This document shows positions 9,960 to 20,347 of a DNA stretch of 64,000 nt, one piece after another; position 1 is the first letter of the stretch; each line of letters opens with the position of its first letter. Made by a program: the position numbers and the translations under genes. The notes below the pieces were generated by a model that was given only the letters and a program-made list of their open reading frames with translations, was not told the DNA's origin and made no database searches. The DNA is from Ascarosepion bandense (taxonomy: Eukaryota; Mollusca; Cephalopoda; Sepiida; Sepiidae): NCBI GenBank assembly GCA_037127315.1, contig JBBBDQ010000754.1, positions 1,880,001 through 1,944,000 on the forward strand, read 5' to 3'.

Positions 9960-10225
9960 AGTAACTGAGTTTGAATTCTAGTTCAATTTGTAACATTCAC
10001 TAACGCGCAAAAACCTTTGGGAAAGATAATTAATTCGTCTCTTCCCCCAATTACGGGTTAAATAACAGGACAGATTGGGTTATATAGCCTTGGCTGACAG
10101 CCAGTCTACTAAAAGAAATAATGCCAAACTACTACGGGATAATCATCTGCCCAGTGAGTCATGCCACTTTTGAGACATCATCTCTAAAGTGTACATTACG
10201 TAGTGCACTTACCTGACTGGCTGAT
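9960..10225 (+). mobile_element. SINE family I, 5'-truncated copy
   Basis: Begins at the B-box part 'gagtttgaattctagttc' and has the whole body: 'gggttaaataacaggacaga', 'agccttggctgacagccag' and the tail 'gagacatcatc'. The A-box half is missing. It points toward a minus-strand copy starting 150 bp downstream. Confidence 0.85.
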
Positions 10226-10374
10226 CCATTCCAAATATTTTTATCAAGCTGAAATAAAATAGGAATTAAAATATAAAATAAAGATGTGCAAATGTAGGTT
10301 GATCCTTACTTTTAATATTTAATGACCCCTCTATTTGTCGATGAGTAATTTTAACAATTTTAAAGACGTTCTTA

Positions 10375-10700
10375 GTAGTCAGTCAGTTAAGTACCATACG
10401 TGATACACGCTTGGGCGATCATGTCTCGAAACATGTCTCGAAACAGACATGACTGACTGGGCAGAAGATTATCCCGCAGTAGTTTGCCATTGCTTTCTAC
10501 GGTAGACTAGTTGCCGACCAAAGCTATAGAACCCAATCTGTCCTGTTATTTACCCCATAACTGGAAGGAATAGACGGATTAATACCTTTCTTAAGGGTAT
10601 TTGCACGTAAGTGAATGCAATGAATTCGGCTGGAATTCGAACTCGGCTCCCCGACTTCTCGTTCCGAGCCGATATCCAATGCACTACAACGCCCATCCTC
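10375..10700 (-). mobile_element. SINE family I, full length
   Basis: On the minus strand: head 'gtagtgcattggatatcggc' (A box), 'gagttcgaattccagccg' (B box), body 'ttaatccgtctattccttcc', 'caatctgtcctgttattta' in complement, tail ending 'acttaactgactgac'. A short internal duplication of 'tgtctcgaaac' sits in the tail hairpin. It forms a tail-to-tail inverted pair with the copy at 9960-10225. Confidence 0.9.
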
Positions 10701-10734
10701 TCTTAGTAGTAGTGAGCATAAATTGTTACCATAT

Positions 10735-11145
10735 TTTTCTAATAAATTCTACTATTTTTTAATATTATCTAGGCTTCTTGTATATAATGTCTTCTTTAAT
10801 TTGAACCATATATTTTCAACTGGGTTCAATTTAAATTTTGACTAGAACATTAACCGTCCGTTATATATATATATTCCAAGATATGAAATTTCATTTTTGA
10901 ATCTATTCTTTTGTGGATTTGATTAGATGTTTTGGATCATTGTCCTGTTGAATTGTCCAGCACCGACTTAAATCCAGCATACAAATCTAGAAGAAAACAT
11001 TTTCGTTCAGAATTGTTATTTCTCTTTTAGGGTCTAAAATGCCATCAGTTCATACCATTTTGTCTGTTTCAGCTGCAGCAAAGCAACACTAAGTCAAAAT
11101 GTTGTCGCCGCCATGTTTAACAGTAACTACTGGCTCTAAAATATT
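10735..11145 (-). pseudogene. Tc1-like transposase fragment
   Basis: On the minus strand the broken frame reads VKHGGDNIL, then IQQDNDPKHLIKSTKE, then an eroded equivalent of WPSQSPDLNPIE and IYGSN. QQDNDPKH holds the second catalytic Asp of the D...D34E triad of Tc1 transposases. Stops and frameshifts interrupt it, the N-terminal DNA-binding half is absent and no terminal inverted repeats were found. Confidence 0.8.
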
Positions 11146-11154
11146 TTATTCTAA

Positions 11155-11662
11155 ACCGTGTGTTCGTTACCTATAGACTCCGAAACAGCTGAACCGATTT
11201 TCTTAAAAAAATACACAATTGTACTATAAGCGTCTTTGCGAGTGTTCTTAGCTAGGGTTTGTGTCGAGGTACCCTCGATAAATATCGAAAAACGATAATA
11301 AAAAAAATCGGGTTATAGAAGGAGTGGTCCGATTTTAATCAAATTTGATACACTCATAGACAAAGACATAAGAAACGATATTCAGAAGTTACAAGGCTGC
11401 AGTTCTTACAATAGTGCAGAAAATCGATAATACACACACACATATATATGTGTGTGTATGTGTGTGTTTGTGTGCGTGTGTGTGTGGATAAAGCCAGCCA
11501 TTCATAGATGGAACAGCTTAAAGCACGGTCATTCTGAGGTTTTCTCTGCCATTCTGGTGATGAGATTATAGTCTCGAAATATCATAATAAACAGGTCATA
11601 CAAACACCTCCCGACCTTTATTTCATTCAACGCATTGTGACAGCCTTCAAGACATAACACAT

Positions 11663-11705
<43 letters not shown>

Positions 11706-12090
11706 GTAAGATGTTTGTGTGTGTGTCTGTTTATCTGCCTGTATGTCTGTATTTTTTCAGCCCTTTTATTTTAGTTTTTGGTTTTGGTTTTGGCTCTAAG
11801 TTGGTATAATTGTAGTTCTTAGTCTCAGCCATGATAACATTTACTCAGAGGACTTATTTAGCCTTCAAAATTCAGTTTATGTTGAAAAAACTTATTTGAT
11901 ATCGATACCAGGAAATCAAAATTTGAATTACATCCATTCATTTTTTCTCAGTCTACGGTTTGGCTTTAACTGGAAACAACTATTGCTCTTTAGTCTGTCA
12001 TGACAACGTCGAAAGAGTCTGAGCTCCAGGACCATGGATTAGTTTTAAAGCTTTAATTACACCCGAGCAACGCCGGCCTATACTGCTAGT
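11155..12090 (+). mobile_element. Helitron-like non-autonomous element, copy 1 (with internal insertion)
   Basis: One of six copies of a family without ORF. Shared order: 'gttacctatagactccgaaa', 'gctgaaccgatttt', 'aatcgggttatagaaggagt', 'agtctcagccatgat', 'gagctccaggaccatggatt' and a 3' end carrying the hairpin CCCGAGCAACGCCGGG-type sequence, about 12 nt, then CTAG followed by T. A GC-rich hairpin just before a CTAG end and insertion next to T are Helitron hallmarks. This copy lacks the first ~50 bp and carries extra DNA at about 11432-11702. Confidence 0.65.
11432..11702 (+). mobile_element. Penelope-type 3' end inserted in the Helitron-like element
   Basis: Where the copy at 51764-52489 has a short AT run after 'gcagaaaatcgataat', this copy has ~270 bp: AC/TG repeats, then a hammerhead-like 'ctggtgatgagattatagt' with 'ctcgaaat' (11554-11580), then 'aacgcattgtgacagccttc', then (TA)n at 11668-11702. 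The last block recurs in both arms of the palindrome at 27604-30887. The Penelope assignment rests on that motif and on similar ends beside Penelope coding remnants. Confidence 0.5.
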
Positions 12091-12850
12091 CCTATATAAA
12101 TATATTTCCAGGAACCTTTCCATCTTTGATACAGCTGAGACGAGATTGTCGGTGTCTTTTACTGAACATTGATATTTTTTTACGCATTCTGCCATAAAGG
12201 CCAGCATCATTCCGAATTCGTCGCGTTATTGACCTACGCATATTGATCCCAAGATTGGCCAAGGGTCCTTTAGATCACCGCATAGGTCATATCAGGATTT
12301 GCCTTGGCTTGAAGTATAAGTGCTCTTGTAGTTATGTTCTTCAAGCGGACACTTCTTGATCGCAATTATATCATATCAAGGCCTTAACTATATAAATAAT
12401 TTGTCGCAGTGGAAACGTACAAGCCAAAGAGCTTTGACAGCATTTGTTAGCTTTCTCTGTCATAATCGTATTGAACTCTGCAATTTTTAAAGCTTCATGA
12501 TGTTCATTTAATATTGAATATAATATTTTAAATCTAGTCTCTTACTGCATTAATTTTCATACACAGTTGGTTGACTACCAGTCATTTTGATTTTTACACA
12601 CGCTCAAATAATCGTTTATACAGACACCCATTTAAAACAAAAATACCGAGTGTAAATGTCATGTATTTACTTATATTTACACGTTTAGTTTTAATTTTGA
12701 ATTAATATTTATAAATAAATGGACCAAAACATATGAAAATGGTTTCCATGTAGTATAATTTTTTTTTAACAAATATGTAGTTCAATTAATATTTATTCAT
12801 TATCTAGAAAAAGAGATATTTTTTCAAATATATATTGATGGGTTCACTTA
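12091..12850. other. no recognised feature
   Basis: Mostly unique-looking AT-rich sequence. A minus-strand open stretch (12080-12210) encodes MMLAFMAECVKKYQCSV and similar, with better-than-random amino-acid composition, but only about 45 codons lie outside the Helitron-like element and I cannot assign them. From about 12850 a (TC)n and (TA)n run begins. Confidence 0.3.
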
Positions 12851-12856
12851 CGTTTG

Positions 12857-12917
12857 CTCATCTCTCTCTCTATCTCCCTCTCTCTCTCATTTTCTCTCTA
12901 AATATATATATATATAG
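12857..12917. repeat. (TC)n and (TA)n microsatellites
   Basis: Imperfect TC repeat, then TA repeat forming the 3' tail of the neighbouring SINE II copy. Confidence 0.85.
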
Positions 12918-13212
12918 TCATCCGCAGACAGATCTGTTTCACTGTATCACAGCTCATCAGTACGGTTAAAGTCTGATTGATTCTTAATCCAGGATTGAAA
13001 CCCGACCGAATTGGCGTCAGTTGGCGATTCTACAACTGAGCTATGGGCGCTGGGTAGAAGGAGGCAGACATTTTAGCGTGTATATTATCATTATACCCGC
13101 TCAATAGCTGAGAGTGTTCTAATTCATTGCTGATTGAAGGATGCGTAGATGCTAGAGTAGCCACTGTTTTTCAAAGTGTGCCATTCATCCAGAGTGCTCA
13201 ATCAGGGTGTGA
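12916..13212 (-). mobile_element. SINE family II, near full length
   Basis: Minus strand: leader beginning near 'gagcactctggatgaatggc', tRNA-like domain with 'gcgcccatagctcagttgta' (A box) and 'gtcgggtttcaatcctgg' (B box), then 'actgatgagctgtgatacag' and 'tctgtctgcggatgac', then (TA)n. The tRNA-like domain is internal, about 150 bp from the leader's start. Confidence 0.8.
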
Positions 13213-13217
13213 GAGCG

Positions 13218-14110
13218 TATATATATATATATATATATAGGAAAAATGATCCACGTATACTGTGTTAATAATATGTATAGGAAAAACTACTAAAAATTTG
13301 TAAGTATAAAAATGTATTTTTTGACAGTATTTATTTATTTCTATTATTATATTTGATATTTCAGACCGTCCTCGGCCTTTCATCAGAAACAAATGATGTT
13401 AAAATTTAAATTAGAAACGTTTTCGCGAGGTGCGTTTGTCTCAGATATTGTTTACATCACGTGACGCAGAAAGCAATAGATTTTTTTAAAAATATTTGTA
13501 GACGTAAACCTATCTTTATTAATACTTATAAATGTTGTTTTAAAGAAACTCTTTTAAGTGTATCTAAAAAGTGTTTAACTATTGAAATATTTATAAAGAT
13601 TCAAAACACCTAAGTCCCTATTTAACCCTAGCCTGTATGTATTTAATTTTAAAATCCAGTATTTTTCTTTATTTTTGCGTGAGTATGTAGAACTAAAATC
13701 AGAATCTATTAGTAAACATTTGCAGTTTTCTAATGTGTGTCTCGGTTGATTGAAGTGTTTTGCTATGGGGGAATACGGGTTGTTTTGGCGTATGCTTAGT
13801 TTATGATGATTGAAACGGAATCTAAAGCTATTTCCAGATTCACCAATATATATACTATTTGGACATATTCAACAGAAGAGAAAATATATTATGTTTTGTC
13901 TGTCACAGGTGAAGCGTGGTGGATGTAATTTGATGTTGGTGTTGGGTAGAGAAAATACTGCACCGTTTACTAAATGGTTGCAAACTAAACAGCGAGATTT
14001 CTGACATTTGAAATTCCCTGATAGGTTTGTATTAACATTTTAATTTTTTTTCACATCCAAAGATGGTATGTTGATCAAGGTCTGATTTCATTGATCTGAT
14101 ATGTGTCACG
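13218..14110 (-). pseudogene. Penelope-like element, 3' part with GIY-YIG endonuclease
   Basis: Minus strand, one frame with a single internal stop: Cys/His-rich KSRCLVCNHLVNGAVFS, NIIYFLF, then IYIGESGNSFRFRFNHH, NPYSPIAKHFNQPRHTLENC. The NIIY...YIGE pair and the following Arg/His residues match the GIY-YIG nuclease that follows the RT in Penelope-like elements. Downstream a hammerhead-like motif lies at 13359-13386, and the element ends in (TA)n at 13218-13240. The RT domain is missing, so this is a 5'-truncated, dead copy. Confidence 0.85.
13359..13386 (-). ncRNA. hammerhead-ribozyme-like motif of Penelope element
   Basis: The minus strand reads CTGATGA, then a stem with GGCCG and CGGTC arms and an AGGA loop, then GAAA. 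Hammerhead ribozymes in Penelope-like elements are established. Here stems I and III and the cleavage triplet were not resolved, and one extra A follows CTGATGA, so activity is doubtful. Confidence 0.5.
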
Positions 14111-14477
14111 GTTACTAAAGCAATAGATGATTTTTTTTAGATGCAGAGAAAATACATATATCTGTATTTTATGTGTGTACCACGTGAAATAAAACACAAT
14201 AAATCGGTAATAAATCACTGAAAATATTTATTAAATAGTGTCAATGTATCCTAGTAATATTAAATTAAATATTGAGACTGATCTAATAGAGAACCCGTTA
14301 TGGGTTTATTTTATAGTGGGAGTATTATACCTTTTACTTGGAGTTGATAAAACAGGCTTTTGAGTCTGTCGAAATGGATATTCTCTTAATGTAAAGTACT
14401 GAATTTATCGTACTTCAGTAATGGATTAAAGACTCTCGGCTACAGTCGTGTGTTTACATTGTGTATATAACATGCGA
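14111..14477. other. no recognised feature
   Basis: The segment may hold further decayed Penelope sequence upstream of the endonuclease remnant, but no motif is readable. Confidence 0.3.
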
Positions 14478-14606
14478 AAATCTGCTTTCCTCCACTGTTT
14501 GCCGATAGCTTATAGGTAGAATCTCCAACTAATGAAAAATAGGTAGGGATTCAATACTGGCTGGAAGCAATCTAATCGTACTGCTGAGTTGTGGTATAGC
14601 GAAACA

Positions 14607-14608
<2 letters not shown>
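14478..14608 (+). mobile_element. SINE family II, partial
   Basis: A diverged tRNA-like part ('gccgatagcttataggtaga', 'ggtagggattcaatactggc') leads to 'taatcgtactgctgagttgt' and the (AT)n tail. Order and spacing match the SINE II 3' half at 45360-45486. Confidence 0.55.
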
Positions 14609-14704
<96 letters not shown>

Positions 14705-14706
14705 GG
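14609..14706. repeat. (AT)n(AG)n microsatellite, about 98 bp
   Basis: About 36 uninterrupted AT units followed by about 12 AG units, at the 3' side of a partial SINE II. Confidence 0.97.
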
Positions 14707-14873
14707 AGTAACATTAACTGAGTAGATCGTTATGACGCCTTTCTTGAAACAAACAACGATCTGTGTGCATCCCAATATCGAGCTCTTTACGAGAAACCCT
14801 CCTTAGCAATATATGTTTTATCAGTAAAACTACTGAAAAAGCAACAACCTTGGAGGTAGAAATTATCATAACC

Positions 14874-14876
<3 letters not shown>

Positions 14877-14932
<56 letters not shown>
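14877..14932. repeat. (AT)n microsatellite
   Basis: About 55 bp of pure AT. Confidence 0.97.
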
Positions 14933-14934
<2 letters not shown>

Positions 14935-15165
14935 TTATGTATGAATATGTGTGTGTGTTCGCCGAACAGTTGTCTGATGTATTTTTTCTTCAATTTTCTC
15001 TTTTAAGGGAGAGACTGTTATTTTTATTGTTTTTTTTAGGTCTTTGTGAATTTCATTCGTGTAAATTCCTTTGTACAATAAAGACGGAAACTGATTATGG
15101 TTCGCCTGAAATAGGCCATACTCACGATTTACAATGAAATAACGTGTCTGGTTTAATTTTTCTTT

Positions 15166-15167
<2 letters not shown>

Positions 15168-15222
<55 letters not shown>
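15168..15222. repeat. (AT)n microsatellite
   Basis: About 54 bp of AT a short way upstream of a Helitron-like element. Confidence 0.97.
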
Positions 15223-15224
<2 letters not shown>

Positions 15225-15257
15225 AACAGATCAGCCGCAGACTGAGATTTGAATGCC

Positions 15258-15289
15258 ATATCTAAACTTATTCATAAATGGAACTTTTT

Positions 15290-15346
<57 letters not shown>

Positions 15347-15816
15347 TGTGTGTGTATCCGTTACCTATAGAGTCTGAAACGGCTGAACCGATTTTAGTGA
15401 AAATTTACACACTGTTGTACTATAATCGTCTGCAGTGTTCTTAGCTAGGTTTTGTGCCGAGTACCCCCAAAGTACCGATAAGTATCGAAAATCGATAATC
15501 GAAAAAATCGGGTTATAGAAGAAATGGTCCGAATTTAATCAAATTTCATACACTCATAGACAAAGACATAAGAAACGATATTCAGAAGTTCACAAGGTTG
15601 CAGGTCTTATTTCAGAAAATTTGGTATCGATACCAGGAAATCAAAATTTGACTTACATCCATCCATTTTTCTTTCGGTCTACGGTTTCGCTTTAACTGGA
15701 AACAACTATTGCTTTTTAGTCTTTCGTTCCAACGTCCAAAGAGTCTGATCTCCAGGACCATGGATTAGTTTTAGAGCTTTCATTACACCCGAGCAACGCC
15801 GGGCTATACTGCTAGT
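15258..15816 (+). mobile_element. Helitron-like non-autonomous element, copy 2
   Basis: 5' end 'atatctaaacttattcataa', then a 60-bp (GT)n expansion at the place where other copies have a short TG-rich stretch, then the family core. The 3' end has the CCCGAGCAACGCCGGG hairpin, CTATACTG and CTAG followed by T. A large middle section present in copies 5 and 6 ('...ctgcctgtatgtctgtat...' to '...gccatgatacc...') is deleted here. Confidence 0.7.
15292..15354. repeat. (GT)n microsatellite inside Helitron-like element
   Basis: About 60 bp of GT grown from the TG-rich 5' part of the element. Confidence 0.95.
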
Positions 15817-16080
15817 AACGTATAAAACTCAGATTCGAAATGTATTTCCATCGCTTTTCAATTGTTCGCGCGTCTCGATGATAAAAATAGCATAAAACAA
15901 ACTACTTTTAAAGAAGTCAAAAGTCTATATAATCACCAAAACAATGATCAAATCCTGTGTTTTTACTTATATCTCTAATTTCATCTATTCAGCATTCATC
16001 AATAGCAAAACTTAAATTATAGAATTAAATCTTGAAGCCTATTGGGATGTAATAATTCGCATTGTAAACGCTAAGCAGAC
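15817..16080. other. no recognised feature
   Basis: AT-rich, no match seen. Confidence 0.35.
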
Positions 16081-16084
16081 TATT

Positions 16085-17035
16085 AAGAAACTAGAAAATT
16101 TCGTTAGAAAAAAAGAGTACTGAATGATGAGTGGTACCTCTGATCATGTATGATAGCAAATTCTACACAATCTCAAAAATATGAAATGCATTTCTACAGA
16201 AGGATGTTGGGGATACCATTGGCCAAGCTTGTGAGCAACGACAAGGGTTTAGAAAGAATTAAAAAAGGAACATAATGTGATAGGTACGGACTTGGCGGCT
16301 CGACTACAGCCATTTTCCCACCGACGAGATGTGGTTTCCCTTTGTCTGTTCTATAAATACTTCCATTCCAACTAGTTTGAGTCACTGGTACCTTCGCAAC
16401 AGGTATTTACTCGTGCAACAAGACTGGCAACTGGGTCTCACCCATTCTCAGTTAGATCAACCAAATGCAGACGACAATTCTACTCCCGCAGCTTCTTTTC
16501 CCGCATTTCCCTCCTGTGGAACTCGCTTCCTTAGTCTTGCTTTTCCTGACGGCTACAACCTCCAGGAATTTAAATGCAAGGTCAATTCTCATCTCTTAAC
16601 TACTGACCCTACTTCATTCCACACTGTACAGTAGCTCCTTTCCTTTCTTTCACCATCGAAACTGTCATCACACCTGTATTCCCATCCTTCTCTTGTTCCT
16701 TTCTAACTGGTTCATCTTTCTCCTCATTCTCCTATAATCCTTTTACTCTTATGTAGCGCCCTGCACATCAGTGGCGTTCCCGCCTTGCTCGGGGTGATAT
16801 GATAAAAAAAATACTTAATATCAGGAAGAGGCAGTTGAAATATTTCGAACACACAATAAGGAAGGAGGTCTTGGAGAATTTGATACTCATAGGGCGAATA
16901 GAGAGAAATAGAGACAAGAGAAAACATCGCCTGACGTATTTGATTCCTTGAGCGCAAGGATTTTGGATAAAGACCAAAACAAAACTTTTTAAGATATACA
17001 CAGAACAGGAAGATATCGATGGCCATGAACCTTAC
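16085..17035 (+). pseudogene. RTE LINE tail, split by a second LINE
   Basis: The left part ends with 'ttctacagaaggatgttggg' (FYRRML region) and 'gtgagcaacgacaagggttt'. After a ~530-bp insertion the right part resumes at 'taatatcaggaagaggcagt' (IRKRQL region) and runs to 'ggccatgaaccttacgtcct'. The two halves are collinear with the RTE tail at 5690-6000, which proves the order of insertion. Confidence 0.8.
16279..16808 (+). pseudogene. Jockey/CR1-like LINE 3' fragment inserted in the RTE tail
   Basis: Begins with VIGTDLAARLQPFSHRRDVVSLCLFYKYF in frame, continues with RSFFSRISLLWNSLP, a WNSLP-to-YNLQ part broken by a frameshift, then the 3' UTR ending 'cttgctcggggtgatatgat' and a poly-A-like end. 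No clear target duplication was found at the joints. Confidence 0.85.
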
Positions 17036-17274
17036 GTCCTGTATTGACTCGGCAAATAAAAATGATTTAGAAATTAAAATATTGTTACACTCTCAATTAC
17101 ATTCTGTCCTATTCCAAATTCTTTTGGCAAGCACATCTATAATATCTGAGTTAGCCGTTGGTCGTCATAACCCCAGATGTCCACAACATCTCCTGTTAAT
17201 CTAGATGAAACAGTTTTAAAATTTTCTTTCTCTGTCAAATAAAACAAGAGTAGACGATCATGATTACTCTATTG

Positions 17275-17345
17275 ACAGCGAACTACCTTGTATCTGACAT
17301 TCTTTCATTACCATGACATGACCTGCTGTTAAAATGCACTCTTCC
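17275..17345. repeat. possible R1-related fragment
   Basis: 'ttgacagcgaactaccttgt' and 'gttaaaatgcactcttccac' resemble 41728-41800 ('ttgacagagaagtacttta', 'ttttaaaatgcacgcttccac'). Confidence 0.4.
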
Positions 17346-17384
17346 ACAGCGATAGTTTGGCCCTGGTAACTAAGCCCTATAATC

Positions 17385-17690
17385 AATCCTTTCCAACATT
17401 CATATTGGTTCTCTTTTATATTTAGCGAAGATTTCTTCGGCGGATCTCAGCGGCCAACGGTACAGATCACTAGTTGACGAATGAACGGGAAGGAATGACA
17501 TATTCTTGGAACAAGTGGAGCAAATGAGCAGGCGTAAAGTTCTATAAGATTCCAAAACCTGTCATCCCTTCGGGGTTCAACGCTATCTCTTGGTCAAGTT
17601 CAGAAAAATGATGATTCAAGCGATTTTATGATACAGTTCAAAATGTATAATCGTTCTCATTTAATATTATTCATTATCAGTCAATCCTAA
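17385..17690. repeat. unclassified repeat R4, copy 1
   Basis: 'ggtacagatcactagttgac', 'aggcgtaaagtt', 'ccaaaacctgtcat' and 'tcggggttcaac' recur in order at 42965-43425 and 43705-44080. No ORF is conserved in this copy. Confidence 0.75.
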
Positions 17691-17744
17691 CTGTAAAACG
17701 GTGCAATATAAATACATATACAATTTATTAATTAAAGAGTAATT

Positions 17745-17960
17745 TTATAATGCATCTACTGGTAGTGTAGCGGTAATCAGTGAGGAAAAAAAGATTAAAT
17801 TCAGCCTAAGGTCATTGCGTACGCTTACGGACAAATGCCATTATTGATCGATCAAATCTCTCATCAGTTAGTGGGGTTAATTTCCGGGCAGACAGGTCTT
17901 TTTAGCGTTGGTTGGCAACCAGTCTAGAAGAAGAACTCTTAATTTAGAACCACTTGGTCG
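17745..17960 (+). mobile_element. diverged tRNA-headed SINE
   Basis: 'actggtagtgtagcggtaat' resembles an A box and 'attaaattcagcc' a worn B box. Family I body pieces are still visible ('gtggggttaatttcc', 'gcgttggttggcaaccagtc'). Confidence 0.5.
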
Positions 17961-18354
17961 AGAGACTAGCAACTCTATACAATAAAAATCTAATTTTGAA
18001 GACGACCACATCAGCAGATTGAAGATGTATCATTGTACTGCGCCGACCTGTTTAGCAACAAATTTTTAAAAAATTTGTTGAAAGATTTAAATATCTGAGA
18101 AGGCGTATTGCGAAGGCGTATTTACTTAACCCAAAAAGCCTTCCAAAAGTTAAGCAGTGTATTAAGAGAAAGATATACTTTCAGAAGGATACTAAGGTTG
18201 CCAAAGAACGAATATGTTTGTAACAATGAATATTAGAGAAATTTGAAAACCATAAGAGACTTATATGTAACATCTGTAAGATCACAAAATATGGAAAGCT
18301 GGCTTTGAAATTTTGATACTCGTAGGACTAATTGAAGCCAAGAGAGTTGATTTT

Positions 18355-18725
18355 CTAAGCATAGCTTAGATGCGGCACAAACCGAATGTATGGGGCGCCG
18401 AGAGAGCATTGAAATTACTACACATTTGTAATTGCTCTTAGCAAGATTAAACTGCTAACTATTACACCACGTCGTGGTGTAATAGATGTAGCCCAAGGCT
18501 AAAAGTATGAGGTGACCATTAAGGATTGAATTCACTACTCTGTTGTAACATGTTCTAGCGAGAAAAGCTTGCTAACTATTAAAAATAGATGGCTTTTTAA
18601 GCGCCGCTTAATTGTGTTACAAAGTCGAAGGTATGGGGTACTCAGTGAGAATTGAACTCATTTCTAAGTTGCAATAAGTGCTAGTGAAACAACTCGCTAA
18701 CCATTACACCATGTCGAGGTACGCA
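18355..18725 (-). repeat. three tandem tRNA-like units of about 120 bp
   Basis: Landmark 'gtatgrggyrccgag'-type sequence at 18388, 18506 and 18629 (spacings 118 and 123). The best unit, on the minus strand, has 'tggtgtaatggttagcgagt' (A box) and 'gagttcaattctc' (B box), ending near the CCCC that would correspond to the acceptor end. No unit folds convincingly as a functional tRNA. They are read as a tandem tRNA-derived SINE inserted in the RTE tail. Confidence 0.7.
18459..18485. repeat. 27-bp palindrome at the joint of tRNA-like units
   Basis: CTATTACACCACG, a single T, then the exact reverse complement CGTGGTGTAATAG. It is formed where the A-box end of one tRNA-like unit meets an inverted fragment of the same end. 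Confidence 0.85.
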
Positions 18726-18950
18726 AACACAATAAGGGAAACAATGAATAACCTATTTAGTTATTTTTATTAAATGGATAACGGAACAGAGTTGAGGAGA
18801 AATAACAAAAGAATAACATTTATTAAGAGCTACGGAAAACAGAAAATTGTGGAGGAACTTGATTGTCTACGAACTGAAGGGCACGTTACACAAAGAAGAT
18901 GATGAAGAAGAAGTGTTCATAAACAATTTTTATCTTCATAAATTTGTCTT

Positions 18951-19608
18951 CACTAGCAGTATACTCCGGCGTTGCTCGGGTGTAATGAAAGCTTTAAATC
19001 TAATCCATGGTCCTGGAGTTCAGACTCTTTGGACGTTGGCATGAAAGACTAAAAAGCAATAGTTGTTTCCAGTTAAAGCGAAATGGTAGACTGAAAGAAA
19101 AATGAATGGATGTAAGTCAAATTTTGATTTCCTGGTATCGATATCAAATCAGTTTTTTTCGTCGTAAACTGAATTTTGAAGGCTAAATAAGTTCCTCTGA
19201 GTAAATGGTATCATGGTTGAGACTAAGAACTAGAATTATACCTACTTAGAGCCAAACCCGAAGCAAAAACTAAAATAAAAGGGCTGAAAAAATACAGACA
19301 TACAGACAGATAAACAACACACACACAAACATGTTGCTTTTTATATCAAATTTTCTGCACTATTGTAAGAACTGCAACCTTGAAACTTCTGAATATCGTT
19401 TCTTGTGTTTTTGTCTATGAGTGTATCAAACTTTATTAAAATCGGACCACTCCTTCTATAACCCGATTTTTTTGATTATTGATTTTCGATATTTATTTGG
19501 TGTATCTCGTCACAAAACCTAGCTAAGAACACTTGCAGACGCTTATAGTATAACTGTGTAAATTTTCAAGAAAATCTGTTCAGTCGTTTCGGAGTCTATA
19601 GTTAACGG

Positions 19609-19675
<67 letters not shown>

Positions 19676-19700
19676 GACAAAGTTCCATTTATAAATATAT
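18951..19700 (-). mobile_element. Helitron-like non-autonomous element, copy 3
   Basis: Minus-strand copy: 3' end at 18952 (CTAG next to T, hairpin 'cccgagcaacgccgg'), 5' end near 19700 with 'tatttataaatggaactttg'. A (AC)n run at 19612-19668 corresponds to the (GT)n position of copy 2. The RTE relic just upstream ends about 25 bp before it. Confidence 0.7.
19612..19680. repeat. (AC)n microsatellite inside Helitron-like element
   Basis: About 57 bp of pure AC at the element's TG-rich 5' part. Confidence 0.95.
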
Positions 19701-20344
19701 CTTCCTTGCTGTTTTTACTGGTTTTTGCAACTTTACAAAGCGGCTGACCCAATCCAATGACATTAACAATTATTTTTTATTATTGTCCTTTCATATTCCC
19801 TCTCTCCTCTGTCGTTTCTATTCGTTTCTATAATGATTTATTCTTTTTCCGATATTATACATTCTGAACGTCACCTGCTTCTATGTTCTACAAACTTCCG
19901 GACTTTGTAAATTTCTCACTATGTCGCCCCTTTGTTTGTTCGGTTGCAATTATTTCTGAAGAATCTCTTTTTTAACCTTAAATATTCTGCCTCAATTTAT
20001 AGCTTCATTTTCTGAAAAATTTATCTTAGATCCATGAATCTTACCTGCATTTTCTCAAGCTGAATTAAGCGTTTTAAAAGTTCAGTAAAATAGTGAAATA
20101 TGCCTTCCTGAGGCTAAGCAAAGTATTATAAAAGAATTTCGTTTGAAAATAATAAAAAAGGTTCTGAGCTACGACGAAATACTAAACTACTTGCATGATA
20201 TGTATACTCATTCTTACAATCATAAAAGAAATTGTATAATTTCAAGAGAAGATTAACGAGAAAGAAAATCATATGAAATTTAACACCCACAAGGCAAAAG
20301 GGGGAAGAGAAAATCACCGAGTAACCTACAAAGAAGTGAATGGC
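19701..20344. other. no recognised feature
   Basis: Pyrimidine-rich, unique-looking sequence without a supported ORF. Confidence 0.35.
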
Positions 20345-20347
20345 TGA

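Larger units (their letters stand above)
18060..18925 (+). pseudogene. decayed RTE LINE tail, split by tRNA-like repeats
   Basis: The left part has 'agatttaaatatctgagaag' (FKYLGS region), 'gccttccaaaagttaagcag' and a FYRRML-like 'tttcagaaggatactaag'. After the 18355-18725 insertion it resumes at 'aaatggataacggaacagag' (WMTERG region) and ends LRATENRKLWRNLIVYELKG. Strongly eroded but collinear with the copy at 5335-6015. Confidence 0.7.

Noticed and set aside
11998..12210. 70-codon minus ORF as a gene
   Set aside because: Its second half is the 3' end of the Helitron-like element; the first part is too short to assign.
18630..18725. Functional tRNA gene
   Set aside because: A and B boxes are present but arms do not pair well enough for a cloverleaf and the unit is part of a tandem SINE-like trimer.
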